A program made the translations under genes and the position numbers. The notes under the pieces were generated by a model that saw only the letters and a program-made list of their open reading frames with translations, was not told the origin of the DNA and ran no database searches. Below, one piece after another: positions 50,641 through 60,857 of a stretch of 64,000 bases of DNA; position 1 is the stretch's first letter, and the number at the start of each line of letters is the position of its first letter. Source of the stretch: Mesostigma viride (taxonomy: Eukaryota; Streptophyta; Mesostigmatophyceae; Mesostigmatales; Mesostigmataceae); the NCBI GenBank assembly GCA_009746045.1, contig RPFO01000027.1, positions 3,597,609-3,661,608 of the forward strand, written 5' to 3'.

Positions 50641-53209
50641 GGCTTACCTTTCTGACTAGGCCCCTGGGAGGACCCTGCCTTACTGCCTGGGTTCCCCTTT
50701 CCCCCCTTGTCTGATTTCCCCTGCTGCTTGGATGACCCCCTGCCTTCTTACCTTGCTGGGGACCCTTGAACACCGCCTTGACCTGAGCTACCACCTCCTT
50801 GATGAGCTTCTTCCTGCTAGGACCTGCACCGTCCTGACCCCCCCCCTTGGACCTTGTTAACCTTGGGTTCCTTGACAGTTGAGAAGGGTTCTAGGCTCTG
50901 CTGAATGAACAACATGGCCCCCCTAAAATCATCCCACTTGTCTTTAAGGCCAGCCAGCAGAACTGCATTGGTGTTCTTGTCCAGCTCAGCTTTGGTGAGC
51001 CACTGATGGATCAGGTACTTAGAGTTGAGTTTCTTCAACTCCTCGTCCCTGTCTATGTACAGGACAAACTGTTTGTTATCACGTACGTAGTCAGACTTGT
51101 TGACTTTGTACGAGGCCAACCAGTGAACCCCTTGAGAGCCTGCAGGTGTTCCCCCTTGGTCAACAGCCCTTTTAGGTCTGCTATGAATTCTGTGAAGATT
51201 TGCACCTCCTCTGCCCCAGGTGTGCTGGCCCTCCTCTCATACATCTGAACCATTTGTTTTATGCTAGGTGCAGATTGGTGGATCGTGTTAGACACCCTGA
51301 GAGCAGGAAACCAATCACGGATGTTATCATGGGACCAAGAATGTTCTATCTTGAAAAGAAACTCAAGTGCATCCTCCTGCACATATCCCTCAGCTAGACC
51401 TGGGAAGGTAATCCTATCTTCCCTACGGGATGCATCAAACCTGGGTCGCTGTGGTACAGCGACAGTCGCTTGTGGTTGAGGTTGCTGCTGCTGCTGCTGC
51501 TGCTGCGGTTGCTGTTGCTGATGCTGCCGCTGCTGCTGCTGCTGCTGCTGATGCTGTGGCTGCTGCTGCTGCTGGGTTGCCGCTCCAGCGTTGCTGCCGC
51601 CCGCCATACCCCCGGTGCTTGCTGGTGCCCCTCCCCCTGGTGCTCCCCCGTCCTTCCCCTCGTCACCATCCTCCTCTGGATGCGACCGCTGGGGCGTAGA
51701 CGATGGTCCACACCCCTCCTGCCACTTTCCTTGGCGGACCCGCTTGGCGGCCCTCAGCAGTTGCTCTACTGCCTCTGCTGCCCGCGCCCGCTTGGTCGGG
51801 TTGGCCTCCGCTGCGTCCAGCTCCTGGTGGAGTAGTGCAGCGATGCGGTCCAGCTCCAGGTCCGTGTCGGTCTGCATGGTGTGTTTGGGTGTGGGGGGTG
51901 GGGGGTGGGGTGTGTCTGCGCCAGCGCGAACACGCTCACGCGCGTTTAACAAGGCCGTTCCTCGCTGGGCCCTTGCTGGCTGTGGGGTACGCATGAAGTC
52001 CAATACAGCGTCCTCAGGCAGCGGCTCATGTGGCGCCAGACCACGCTCAAACCGGATTGCGTCTCCGAATTCTCCCTGCAGAGCCCAGGTCCTGGCCGCC
52101 TCCTGATACCTGCGCAGAGCCCGCTCCTCCTTGCGCATGCGCCTGTCTAGGGCACGTGCATTACGCCGGCTCTTCCTCGCCAGCCGGCCTCCTGCTCCGC
52201 CTCGCCGGGCCCACCATCGTTGCCAGTGTCGCCTCCGACCTCTTCAAGGCTGCGTCCAGCCGCGCCTGGTGACGCCGGGTCTTCTCCGCGGCGTCGTGCG
52301 CCTTCGCACGAAGTCGCTTCATCTCCCGATGCTGCGCCTCCCTGGCTGCGCGCTCCCTAGCCAAACTGTTCTCCGCCATGGACCGCACCATTGCCCTCTT
52401 GGCCTTCCGCTGGCAATGCCTGGCGTACTCTATCTTGGCCAGACGCTCTGCCTCCACCATGGCCGGGTCCATCAAAACCAGCTCCTCTCCCCGCGCTCCT
52501 GGCTGCATCTCCACCGACGAGTCGGTCTCCTGCAGCACATCTCCAGCCATGCGCCTAAAGGAGCGCGCTGTGCGCCTGTGCGCAAAGGTGTAAAGCTCGT
52601 TCTTCTTGCGGAGAACGTATGGGGGCGCCTCTCGCGCACCTGTCGGCCCCGCGCGCAGACCTGCCCTGGCCACGCGATCCCGCTCCTGCTGCCGCTCCGC
52701 GAGCACCCGGGCTGTCCTGTCCATCTCAGTCTCTGCCCGCAGCTGAGCCTCGCGCTGAGCCTCCAGCTCGCGCTGCTGCTCCAGCTCTCTGCGGAGCTGG
52801 GCCTCCTGCCGAATGCGCTCTGCCTCTCGGCGGAGCAGCTCCTCGCGTTTCTCCTTGTCCTCCGGCAACTCGAGATCCACGAGGTCCTCGTCCTCGTCGT
52901 AGCCATCTGACGGGATGTCCCCCAATACCGGCACCACCCTCCCCGGCCCCGTGACCAGCTCGGGGCCGTGGGCTGCCCTTCCGCCGGTGGTGCGTTGGGA
53001 CGCCATACATTGTATAGCGGCGGCCGCGCCGCCAACTGATCCAGGAACCGCGGGTCCTCGTCCGAAGACGAGCGACCACTGCCGGCATCGCTGCCAGCGT
53101 GATCGTCCCGACCCTGCCGGCCCCGCACTGCCGCCCGGTAGTCCAAATCTTCGGACGATGGGGACAGGCTTGACTCCGAAGAGTAATCGGTATTGGAAAC
53201 GTTCGACAT
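50640..53209 (-). CDS. Copia-like gag
   Basis: Starts MSNVSNTDYSSES 34 bp inside the 5' LTR end. N-terminal acidic/disordered segment, long charged coiled coil (KREELLRREAERIRQEAQLRRE...), poly-Q/H/P run (about 51475-51575), then the capsid-like region (ITFPGLAEGYVQEDALEFLF, FTEFIADLKGLL). The frame switches at about 53000, 52140, 51100, 50845 (G8 run) and near 50700-50750. Each piece continues the previous one without loss of sequence, so the intact product would be about 830 residues. Confidence 0.75.
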
Positions 53210-53243
53210 CTTTAAAAAAATGAGAGAGTTTTTATAAATGCAA

Positions 53244-53763
53244 GTTATGGCACTCGTGCAATGGATGCGAACGTGTGTTGGATTATGCAATGGCTGGCAT
53301 AATATCAACCCATGCAAGCTTGCCAAGCTGGATTGCATGGGCACGTAGGTTAGGGTAACCTAGCTATCCTGTACTAGTGCTAACCAATGAGGTGCTGGCT
53401 CCGTCCAGCTAGATCTACTCCAGCTAGGACTGATACGATGCCCGCAGGCAACGACTGCCTAACAGCACTACGTGGACGATCCTGGACCTCCCCTAGGACC
53501 TCCGTACAGGACTAGCACTGCAGCCACCTTGTGGTCTGCATCACAGCTCATAAACCCTACCACGTGAATACCCACGTGCGTGTGCACTACATATCTCAGT
53601 GCTAATATCTAGCACCCACGTGCCCATCATGGCACGTGCGGATCTAAATCCTAGTAGAGATATGTCCAGTGTACTACACTACCGTCCATGTCCGTATCCC
53701 ACTTGGGAGACGGGGACAACGCCACGTGTACTGATAGTCTAGGCCTGAAGCCCTAGAATAACT
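53244..53763 (-). repeat. 5' LTR of copia-like element
   Basis: 520 bp, apparently identical to 46033-46552, including the five CACGTG sites. The leader between it and the gag ATG is only 34 bp and has no TGG-type primer site, so the primer mode is unclear. Confidence 0.92.
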
Positions 53764-53769
53764 ATACAA

Positions 53770-55896
53770 GGACGTACGGTCAACCTGACGGCCACTATAG
53801 GCCCTATCACTACATCTGATGTATTACTAGGATTAGATTGGCACCAGGATAATAAAATCACTATTAATTATGATACGATGGTCATTTGGTTTCCAGATAG
53901 CTCTTACTGGGTACCAGAACGTCATTATAGATTAGAAAATTTATCCTTGGTAGATATTACTCCTCCTACACCTGTTGATCCTCCTGTGAGACCTATACCT
54001 GAAGTATTAATGTCCAATGACGAATTGCGATCTGAACTAAAGGAATATGGATACCTATTATGTATGTTCCTTCAGTTAGAAGTACAGGAGATACCTATCA
54101 CTAATAATAGTGTGGATATAGATGTAAATACAGTGGATACAATAGGAGTGGGATTTACTGAAAATGAAATAGTCAGATACATTGCTGTGATAGATTCCTC
54201 AAAAGTATTTGAAGAAAAGACTCCTTCTTATCCTCCTCCTCGTTCTGTTTTACACCGTGTAGTTATCAAGGACGGTGCAGTTCCTACGCACTCTCCGATG
54301 TATAGAATGGGCCCTACAGAATTAAAGGAACTAAAACAGATTTTAGTATCACTATTAGAAGCAGGATTGATAGAGCCTAGTAACTCCCCCTATTCCGCTG
54401 GTGTCCTGTTAGTTCCTAAGCCAAATGGCAAGTTTCGCCTAGTTACTGATTATAGGAAGTTAAACGATATTACTGTGAAGTCTAAATACCCTCTACCTCG
54501 TATTGATGATATATTTAATAAGGTTAAAGGTTCTACCTGTTTCACAGTACTAGATTGTGCGGATGGTTTTTGGCAACTACGTATAGCTCCTGAGGATTGC
54601 CACAAAACCGCCTTTGCTACCCCTTTTGGGCATTATCAGTTTAGAGTAGCGGCTATGGGACTCTGTAACTCTCCTGCCTCTTTCCAAATGTTAATGAATG
54701 AAGTGCTTAGACCTGTTATGGGAAATTCCCACCTTCCTCAAGTGTCCTCTGATTTAAAGGATCCTTCCTTCTCCTCTGTTTCTTTATCTGAGCATGACCG
54801 TTCTTGTGCTCAAGCTTACTTAGATGATATCCTTATTTATTCTCCTGATTTTGAAACGCACCTACGTGATTTAAAGAAAGTACTAGAAATCATGGCTGAA
54901 AATTCTTTATGGGCGCGCCGTGCTAAAGTTCGCTCTGGTAGAAGTGTCCCATTTTTAGGGCACGTTCTGTCAGATGCCGGGGTTGCTACCGACCCAGACA
55001 AGACTAAGTCAATTCAGGAATGGCCTACCCCTACCGACGTTAAAGGTGTACGTAGTTTTCTAGGAATTGCTTCTTACTATAGGCGTTTTATCCCGCGTTT
55101 CGCAACTATAGCAGCCCCTATTAATCATCTATTAAAGAAGGATATCCCCTTTGTTTGGAGTAGTGAATGTCAGTCGGCTTTTCAGTGTCTAAAATCCCTA
55201 CTCCTCTCCCCTCCCGTACTCATCCTACCGGATACTACTAAACCCTTTGTTGTAGCTACAGATGCTAGCAAGGTAGCTATAGGGGGCGTCCTTCTCCAGG
55301 ATCAGGGTCAGGGCTTACAGCCAATCGAGTATATCTCTAGGACAATGCTTCCTGCGGAGCGTAACTATCCCGTACACCAGCAAGAACTATTAGCTGTGGT
55401 GTATTGTTGCCACGCGTGGCAGCACTTTCTTAAAGGTGCTCAATTTGATGTTTGTCTGAATGAACCCTGTGAGCTTGATCCTTATAGATTAGTTATCCAG
55501 ACAGATCACCGCCCTCTTACCCATCTTCTCTCACAACCCAACCTTACCCCTCGTCAAGCGCGCTGGATGGAGTTTTTAGCACAGTTCTCCCCTTTTAAAC
55601 TTCAGTATGTTAAGGGTGTAGATAACATAGTACCAGATGCACTCTCCCGTCGTGCAGATTACTCCTTTTTCGAGGACCTTGATGTTCTCAATACTACTCT
55701 AGTTCCTACTACTATGGGTGTAACCCCGTATGGTGAACTACCTGATGATGAATCCTATGCCTACCTCTTTCATACAGCTGTTCGCATGCCTGATCTCCTT
55801 TCTCACGTAGGACTCTCTCTCCCGTGTGAGGCCCTTCCTGTGGTCTCGGTGGGGGGGAGGGGAAAAATAAAATTTCTATACCGCTTAGCCATATAG
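53770..55896 (+). CDS. Ty3 element #2 protease end, RT and RNase H
   Basis: Continues the protease (DVLLGLDWHQDNK), then RT: AGVLLVPKPNGKFRLVTDYRK, FTVLDCADGFWQLRIAPED, AYLDDILIY (catalytic), SVPFLGHVLS, FLGIASYYRRFIPRFATIAA. RNase H follows: VVATDASKVAIGGVLLQ, PVHQQELLAVVYCCHAW, QTDHRPLTHLLSQP, GVDNIVPDALSRR. TAG at 55894-55896. Integrase lies in the -1 frame. In the overlap is G7-A-G4-A5 (55851-55867) with a possible slippery heptamer G-GGA-AAA. Apart from the copia insertion the frame is intact. Confidence 0.92.
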   Translation, partial: GRTVNLTATIGPITTSDVLLGLDWHQDNKITINYDTMVIWFPDSSYWVPERHYRLENLSLVDITPPTPVDPPVRPIPEVLMSNDELRSELKEYGYLLCMFLQLEVQEIPITNNSVDIDVNTVDTIGVGFTENEIVRYIAVIDSSKVFEEKTPSYPPPRSVLHRVVIKDGAVPTHSPMYRMGPTELKELKQILVSLLEAGLIEPSNSPYSAGVLLVPKPNGKFRLVTDYRKLNDITVKSKYPLPRIDDIFNKVKGSTCFTVLDCADGFWQLRIAPEDCHKTAFATPFGHYQFRVAAMGLCNSPASFQMLMNEVLRPVMGNSHLPQVSSDLKDPSFSSVSLSEHDRSCAQAYLDDILIYSPDFETHLRDLKKVLEIMAENSLWARRAKVRSGRSVPFLGHVLSDAGVATDPDKTKSIQEWPTPTDVKGVRSFLGIASYYRRFIPRFATIAAPINHLLKKDIPFVWSSECQSAFQCLKSLLLSPPVLILPDTTKPFVVATDASKVAIGGVLLQDQGQGLQPIEYISRTMLPAERNYPVHQQELLAVVYCCHAWQHFLKGAQFDVCLNEPCELDPYRLVIQTDHRPLTHLLSQPNLTPRQARWMEFLAQFSPFKLQYVKGVDNIVPDALSRRADYSFFEDLDVLNTTLVPTTMGVTPYGELPDDESYAYLFHTAVRMPDLLSHVGLSLPCEALPVVSVGGRGKIKFLYRLAI

Positions 55897-57533
55897 CGAC
55901 TAGGTCAGGAAAGTCTTATGAACACATAGTCCCTCTAGGACCTCCCCTTCTCTTTGGCAAGGCGGTAGGAGATCTCTTTAAACCTGTTCTGGATACCTCT
56001 GTAGCGATGCCTACCTCTGATCTCGAACGTCTTATTAGTAGATTTACGGCCACTGAGCCGGAAGCATTAGCTGCCATTGCTGCCCATCCCCAACAATTAG
56101 GCAAGCACCCTTGTAAATTTGTAGGTGGATTTTTATATGTGCAGATAGCAGATTCTCCCCCTCAATGGCGCCTGTATGTCCCTCCTATCTGTCGCTCCTC
56201 CTTGCTCTTTGAGTTGCATGACTTAGCTGCTCACCAGGGTGGTAAACGGGTACGGGACCTAGTAGCCCGCTCTTACTACTGGCCTTCCCTTTTAAAGGAT
56301 GTAGATGAGTATGTTAGAACCTGTCAATCTTGCCAGGAGATGAAACCCAACAATGTAGGACAGATAGCAGAGCCTAGGACCTTACCTGATCCCATCATGC
56401 CGTGGGACTCCATTATGATGGATTTTGTAGGACCTTTTAGGAAGAATGATAGAGGTAACGCCCAGATCCTTGTTTTTGTAGATCGTTTTACTCGTATGTG
56501 TCATCTCGTGCCGTGTCCCTTAGAACTCACCGCACGCGATTGCGCACGCCTATACCTTAATAACGTATATAGATATCATGGTTTGAGTAGGCAGTTTATT
56601 AGTGATAAGGATAAGTTATTTACTTCTGATTTTTGGCAGCAGTTCTTCGCTGCTATCGGTACCAAGGTCACCTTCGGTACTGCCTACCACTCCTCCTCGT
56701 CTCATTTAGTAGAACGTTTGAATAGGGTAGTGGAAGAAGCTCTGCGTCACTATGTGAATGGCTCTGGGAGTGATTGGGAGGATTACCTATGTTTGGTAGA
56801 GTTTTCCCTTAACAACTGCCCTCAGGCTGCGCATGGTTATACGCCCTTCTTCCTAGATACTGGTAGACAACCTCTTACCCCTACCTCTCTCTTAGCTAGT
56901 CCTTTAAGGGACAAGGATGATGTGTCCCGGGATACTGTAGAAGGTGTGCAGGCGTTATTAGATAAGATGAAGAATGCACACGACAACGCTATTGCAGGGT
57001 ACCATAGGGCGCAGGCCAAATACCTTGCTAGGTTGCGTGCCTCATTAGATAGAAGAGCACCTGAGATAGAAATAGGAGATTTAGTCTTAGTAGAAGGCCC
57101 CCGTGTTGGCCGCTTCGCTCATAAGTTCGAAGCTGAACTGAAAGTGAAACTTAGGCCCGCCTTCTTAGGACCCTTCCGTGTGTTGTCTAGAGTAGGTAAT
57201 TTTCTGTATGAGATAGATATTCCTACCTCTTGGCAGACCCACTCTCGCACCTTTCATAGAAGCCAGCTGAAGCTCTATCATCAGAGCACGTTCGCTGGTA
57301 GAGAATTAGCCCCTGCCCCTTTAGAGCATAACCCGGATACTGGTGAGGTAGAGGATGAGGTAGAGGGTATCGTGGCCCATAGAGATATCAAAAAAGGCCG
57401 CGGTACCCAGCGCCAGTATAAGGTGAAGTGGATGTATGCTCGTAGTGAGGTAGATAAGGTCTGGTATACTGAGAGTGAGCTAGATGGGTGTAGTCGCCTG
57501 CTGCAGGAGTATAAAACCCTGCATAAGCTCTAG
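55866..57533 (+). CDS. Ty3 element #2 integrase with chromodomain
   Basis: Open in the -1 frame from the RNase H overlap to TAG at 57531-57533. Zinc-binding HHCC (HDLAAHQGGKRVRDL...CQSCQ), DDE core (MMDFVGPF, ISDKDKLFTSDFW, HLVERLNRVVEEAL), then the SH3-like segment (IGDLVLVEGPRVGRF; FLGPFRVLSRVGNFLYEI). A C-terminal chromodomain follows (EGIVAHRDIKKGRGTQRQYK, VKWMYARSEVDKVWYTESEL), marking the chromovirus lineage, whose integrases are steered to modified chromatin. All three acidic residues are kept. Confidence 0.92.
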   Translation, partial: NKISIPLSHIATRSGKSYEHIVPLGPPLLFGKAVGDLFKPVLDTSVAMPTSDLERLISRFTATEPEALAAIAAHPQQLGKHPCKFVGGFLYVQIADSPPQWRLYVPPICRSSLLFELHDLAAHQGGKRVRDLVARSYYWPSLLKDVDEYVRTCQSCQEMKPNNVGQIAEPRTLPDPIMPWDSIMMDFVGPFRKNDRGNAQILVFVDRFTRMCHLVPCPLELTARDCARLYLNNVYRYHGLSRQFISDKDKLFTSDFWQQFFAAIGTKVTFGTAYHSSSSHLVERLNRVVEEALRHYVNGSGSDWEDYLCLVEFSLNNCPQAAHGYTPFFLDTGRQPLTPTSLLASPLRDKDDVSRDTVEGVQALLDKMKNAHDNAIAGYHRAQAKYLARLRASLDRRAPEIEIGDLVLVEGPRVGRFAHKFEAELKVKLRPAFLGPFRVLSRVGNFLYEIDIPTSWQTHSRTFHRSQLKLYHQSTFAGRELAPAPLEHNPDTGEVEDEVEGIVAHRDIKKGRGTQRQYKVKWMYARSEVDKVWYTESELDGCSRLLQEYKTLHKL

Positions 57534-57609
57534 TTGTAGACCTTCTCCTCTCTTATGTTATGTCTGCTGTCGACGGATGGTTGGTTGTCCCCTCCCCTCC
57601 GCAGCCGTC

Positions 57610-58236
57610 ATGTCAGAGCCTACCCCTCCGGCTGAGAGCTCGCTGCCGTCCCCGCCCCCACCGGACCCTGAGCTGTATTTCGAGGCCCTTCCGGGCCGCT
57701 GGGTGTCGCGATCAAGTTACCCGGGTGGCGTTGTGCAGCCGGCCCTTCAGGCCCAACATGCGGGCTTAGTCAGGGCGGCCCTCTTCGGGGTCACGTGGTA
57801 TGGTCCTTCCCCTGATGAGCCGCACCAGCTTGTCCTGCACGGGTTCGACGATGCCGGACACTGTTTGTTGGGGTGTGGTTCCAGCTGTCCCGCCTTGGGA
57901 CAGATAGATGCGGTTCTCCGGTGCTGCCGTGTGTTCTCCTACCTCTCTACCCCTGTGGGCCGTACCTGCCTACGGGAGGTGTTCCCTTGGCTTCCGGCTG
58001 AGGGTGATGCTGAGGTAGATGAGAACCCCTGCGACCTTTTACGGGCCGTAGAATTCATGGAGATAGCTGATCAGTCGGCGGGACTAGCGGTTAGTGGTCC
58101 TGCCCCTTCGGGCGCCCCAGCCGAGGTACATTATACTCCAGATTATTCTGCCTCGAGCGCTGCGTCCGCCTCCTCGGCGTCTGTTCCTCCCTCTCCGGTC
58201 CCGTCGTCCCCTCGGTCGACCCGGGTGTTGCAGTAG
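57610..58236 (+). CDS. Extra ORF X1 after integrase
   Basis: 208 codons from ATG 57610. Proline-rich start, a folded-looking middle (YFEALPGRWVSRSSYPGG; GVTWYGPSPDEPHQLVLHGF; DAVLRCCRVFSYLSTP with several cysteines; DLLRAVEFMEIADQS) and an S/A/P-rich end. No family recognised. GC-rich, in contrast to the AT-rich gag-pol upstream. It lies in the position where some Ty3 elements carry env or another added gene, but no signal peptide or fusion-protein features are seen. Confidence 0.5.
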   Translation: MSEPTPPAESSLPSPPPPDPELYFEALPGRWVSRSSYPGGVVQPALQAQHAGLVRAALFGVTWYGPSPDEPHQLVLHGFDDAGHCLLGCGSSCPALGQIDAVLRCCRVFSYLSTPVGRTCLREVFPWLPAEGDAEVDENPCDLLRAVEFMEIADQSAGLAVSGPAPSGAPAEVHYTPDYSASSAASASSASVPPSPVPSSPRSTRVLQ

Positions 58237-59188
58237 AGCCTACCCCTTCGGGTTTGCCTGATCCTCTTTCGGCGACGGTCTCGGCTATGCAGGCTCAGAT
58301 CCAGTCCCTGACCACGGCGTTCGGGGCCTTCCTGGCGGCCCAAGCGCAGACTCCGGCCACGCCAGGTGGGGTGTCTGTGGTGTCCGCGCCCCCTACCCCT
58401 TCGGTTGCTTCGGCACCTGTGGTTTCGCCGGCGCCCCCTACCCCTTCGGTTGCTGCGGCTCCGACACCTCCGGTTGCCTCTGTGCCTGCGGCCGACGTTC
58501 CCGCGCCTCGGCGCGAGTCTTCAGCCCCTTCGGCTGTGCCCGCCGTCGCCCCTCTGGGCCGTCCGCTGCGCCCTCACAGCCAGTTCGTGGTTTCTTCAGC
58601 GACACGGGCGATCATCCCAGGCTTTGGGAGGGTGGTCCCCCGCAGAGGATCCCGGTGCCCGACTGGAGCTTGGATGGTAACCAATCTTATGCCGGGCTGC
58701 CTGTCCCTACGGGCCCTATCTTCAATATGTGGCCTGAGGGTGCACCGGCAACGGAGACCGGCGCGCCTGCGTCGATGGCGGGTCCGTCACGGCCCTCTCT
58801 GGCTTCGGGTCCGGCGCGACCTCCTGTTTTACCAGTGCCCCTGCGTCGGTGTCGGCTCCTGCCCCTGCGTCGGCCCCTGCTTCGGTCCCTGCTCCTTCGG
58901 CCTCGCGGTCTTTGGCCGCGGTTGTTCGGTCCACCGGTCAGGATCCTCGCGCCACCCGCGCTGCCGATTCCCTCCGGGAGTTGTCCCAGGGTGATCGGGA
59001 CAGGGCCCCTTCTGTGGTGCATGCGACGCCGGAGTCGCGCGACACGCCCATTCCTGGGTATGGTATGTCCGCACTCGCCTGCCGACAGTGTGACCTGCCG
59101 CGCGCCTCTGCTGAGCTTGCCATCTCCCCATGTCCTACGGGTTCTCCCAGGTGTGTCGGGCGCCCGGGATCGTGGCCTACCCATTGAG
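58190..59188 (+). pseudogene. Extra ORF region X2, proline/alanine-rich, frame-shifted
   Basis: Continues X1 in another frame (LPDPLSATVSAMQAQIQSL, TTAFGAFLAAQ: helix, possibly coiled), then repeated APPTPSVA-like motifs. The apparent path then changes frame at about 58600-58680 (GLPVPTGPIFNMWPEG) and about 58850 (SLAAVVRSTGQD, LRELSQGDRDRAPSV), with ACRQCDLPRASAE near the end. Either one long protein broken by indels or several chance frames. Not recognised. Confidence 0.35.
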
Positions 59189-59341
59189 ACTGATCGGCCT
59201 CCTTCGACATGGTTATTTTAGCTGATCCGGTGTTCGAGGGTGAGATCCTGGTCGGCGCGTTCTGTATCGCTGGGCTAGGCGCCACAACGACTTGGACACC
59301 TACGGTGGGTTCCAGTGGGCTTACCCTCCCCTCTGGGCATT

Positions 59342-59914
59342 ATGGCTTCGGATGCCCTTACAGTAGAGTTTCCTGCGGTGCCGGGTGCGGCGTACACTAC
59401 GGTCCTCCAGCCCATCCTTGAGTGGGATGCCCGTCGCCCGGCGCCTATCCCGGGCCAGGGTCTAGACTCCCGCGGTCACCCTCCTCCTCGGGCCAGCGAC
59501 TACCTAGAGACATTCGGGTCGCGACAGTGTGTTCGTCGGTGGCGCTCCCGCGAGGTTCGGCACATCCGGTTGTGGCCGTCCAACGTGGAGCCCCTGGTGG
59601 ACCTGTTCTTCCCGACGGGTATGCGCCCTCGGATCCGGTACCATCGCCTCCTCCTGCGGGCCCTTTGCCTGATCGCGGTAGAGCCTTTCCTTCGCCTCTT
59701 TGCCTGTGGCTTTCTGGACTGGGCCCGTGGCCAGGTCGTCCTCACGCAGCATAGGTATTACTGGGCCTTCCTGGGCCTCTTTCCTGACGGCGTGTGGGCC
59801 GATGTTTTCCTCACTGTAGATAGGCATGACAATGTCGAGGATGTGGCCCACTACCAGGCCTACCTGGAGGTCCTGCTGGCCTCTCGTGGCACTTATCAGA
59901 CGGATGGCCACTAG
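59342..59914 (+). CDS. Extra ORF X3 before the 3' LTR
   Basis: 190 codons from an ATG (MASDALTVEFPAVPG) in a frame open since about 59315, stop TAG at 59912-59914. Contains basic stretches (CVRRWRSREVRHIRLW) and a hydrophobic helical region (YHRLLLRALCLIAVEPFLRL, FACGFLDWARG), ending VAHYQAYLEVLLAS. No known family recognised. With X1 and X2 it forms about 2.3 kb of GC-rich sequence between integrase and polypurine tract. Confidence 0.45.
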   Translation: MASDALTVEFPAVPGAAYTTVLQPILEWDARRPAPIPGQGLDSRGHPPPRASDYLETFGSRQCVRRWRSREVRHIRLWPSNVEPLVDLFFPTGMRPRIRYHRLLLRALCLIAVEPFLRLFACGFLDWARGQVVLTQHRYYWAFLGLFPDGVWADVFLTVDRHDNVEDVAHYQAYLEVLLASRGTYQTDGH

Positions 59915-60275
59915 ATAGAGGGCCTTAGGCCCGACCTGAGGGTGTTGTCCCTCCGGTATATAGAGTCGCCCTCATATTCTGGCCAGTTGGTTGGCTGTTC
60001 TTGGTCCTTAGCGCTGATGTGTTTACTCTGTGTGTCCTGCCCAGTGCCGTCCCCCCCGGCCAGGACTCCGTTCCAGGCAGTTAGGGGAACCTCCCACCAG
60101 GCTTGGTGCTGGCTAACCCTACACCACCCGGCGTGGTGGTGGAGACCGTGTGAACTATTGGTGCTTTGTATCTGGGATGGTCTATCGATTGTGTTGGTAT
60201 GTGCTGGGTGCATTAGGTTTTTCCTACCCCTTTGGTTCCCTCCTCTCTGCGTAGGGAGAGGGCTCCCTACCTTTT
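59915..60275 (+). other. 3' untranslated part of Ty3 element #2
   Basis: No ORF of note between X3 and the polypurine tract. Confidence 0.5.
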
Positions 60276-60288
60276 GTGGGGGGGGAGG
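60276..60288 (+). other. Polypurine tract of Ty3 element #2
   Basis: GTGGGGGGGGAGG directly before the 3' LTR, where plus-strand DNA synthesis is primed. Very similar G-rich tracts occur at 45644-45656 and 55851-55862 inside the element. Confidence 0.75.
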
Positions 60289-60857
60289 TGTTACGTCGCG
60301 TAACAATTCGTTGTAGTTACGGACGTAAATTAGGTCCTTGGCCTCGGTTGTTCCTAGGTTACGTGCAGTTCTAGTTTGGACATGATTGTCCCGTAACAGT
60401 ACTGTGGTATATTGGGTGCCTTTGGGCGCCGCGCCGCGTACTTATTAGTGGTCCTTATCCTTTTGTAGAATGTAGTGGACCGGCGTGCATCTGTGCACCT
60501 GCCTGTGTTTCTGTGTTTCTGCAGGCGAGGGCCAGGTCGGCCCGAGCCTGTTGGACCGTTGGTGACCATTTATGCACGTTCCACTCCTTGTGTGGTCACT
60601 CGGCGTGTGTTAAATGAATTAACACATATAGGCTTGGGTCACGGCAGTTTAGTTGTGTTTCCTTCCTCTTTTCCTGGAGTAAACGGGTTTGATTAAATGG
60701 CCTATGGCATATTACAGTAGTACATATGTAAATGCATTGAGATCTGGTTCGTCTCGGTCGTCTTTCGCTAGGGGTGTAAATAGAAGCGGCCTCACTAGTT
60801 TAGGTAGTATCAGGACCGGTAGAGGTAGAGGTGGCGGCCGAGGCTTGCGGCGTAACA
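60289..60857 (+). repeat. 3' LTR of Ty3 element #2 (569 bp)
   Basis: Same termini as the 5' LTR, near-identical along its length. Confidence 0.95.

Larger units (their letters stand above)
46033..53763 (-). mobile_element. Ty1/copia-like LTR retrotransposon, 7,731 bp
   Basis: Minus strand, inserted in the protease of Ty3 element #2. The two 520-bp LTRs (46033-46552, 53244-53763) look identical, with short inverted ends (GTTAT/ATAAC), not the canonical TG/CA. Order on the minus strand: gag with coiled coil and poly-Q, zinc knuckle, integrase, protease-like domain, RT, RNase H. Integrase before RT is the copia order; the protease position is not. The reading frame changes several times, mostly at homopolymers. 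Confidence 0.9.
42362..60857 (+). mobile_element. Ty3/gypsy chromovirus-like element #2 (18.5 kb with nested copia)
   Basis: Bounded by direct LTRs (42362-42932 and 60289-60857), each TGTTACG...CGTAACA, with CCTCC on both outer sides as a likely 5-bp duplication (weak, because the target is a CCTCC-rich microsatellite). Without the 7.7-kb copia insertion it is about 10.8 kb. Layout: LTR, small ORF, gag, protease, RT, RNase H, integrase with chromodomain, extra GC-rich ORFs, polypurine tract, LTR. The LTRs differ by only about two single-base indels, indicating a young insertion. Confidence 0.92.

Noticed and set aside
57610-59914. Envelope gene of an errantivirus-like element
   Set aside because: No signal peptide, cleavage site or C-terminal anchor seen; kept as unidentified ORFs.
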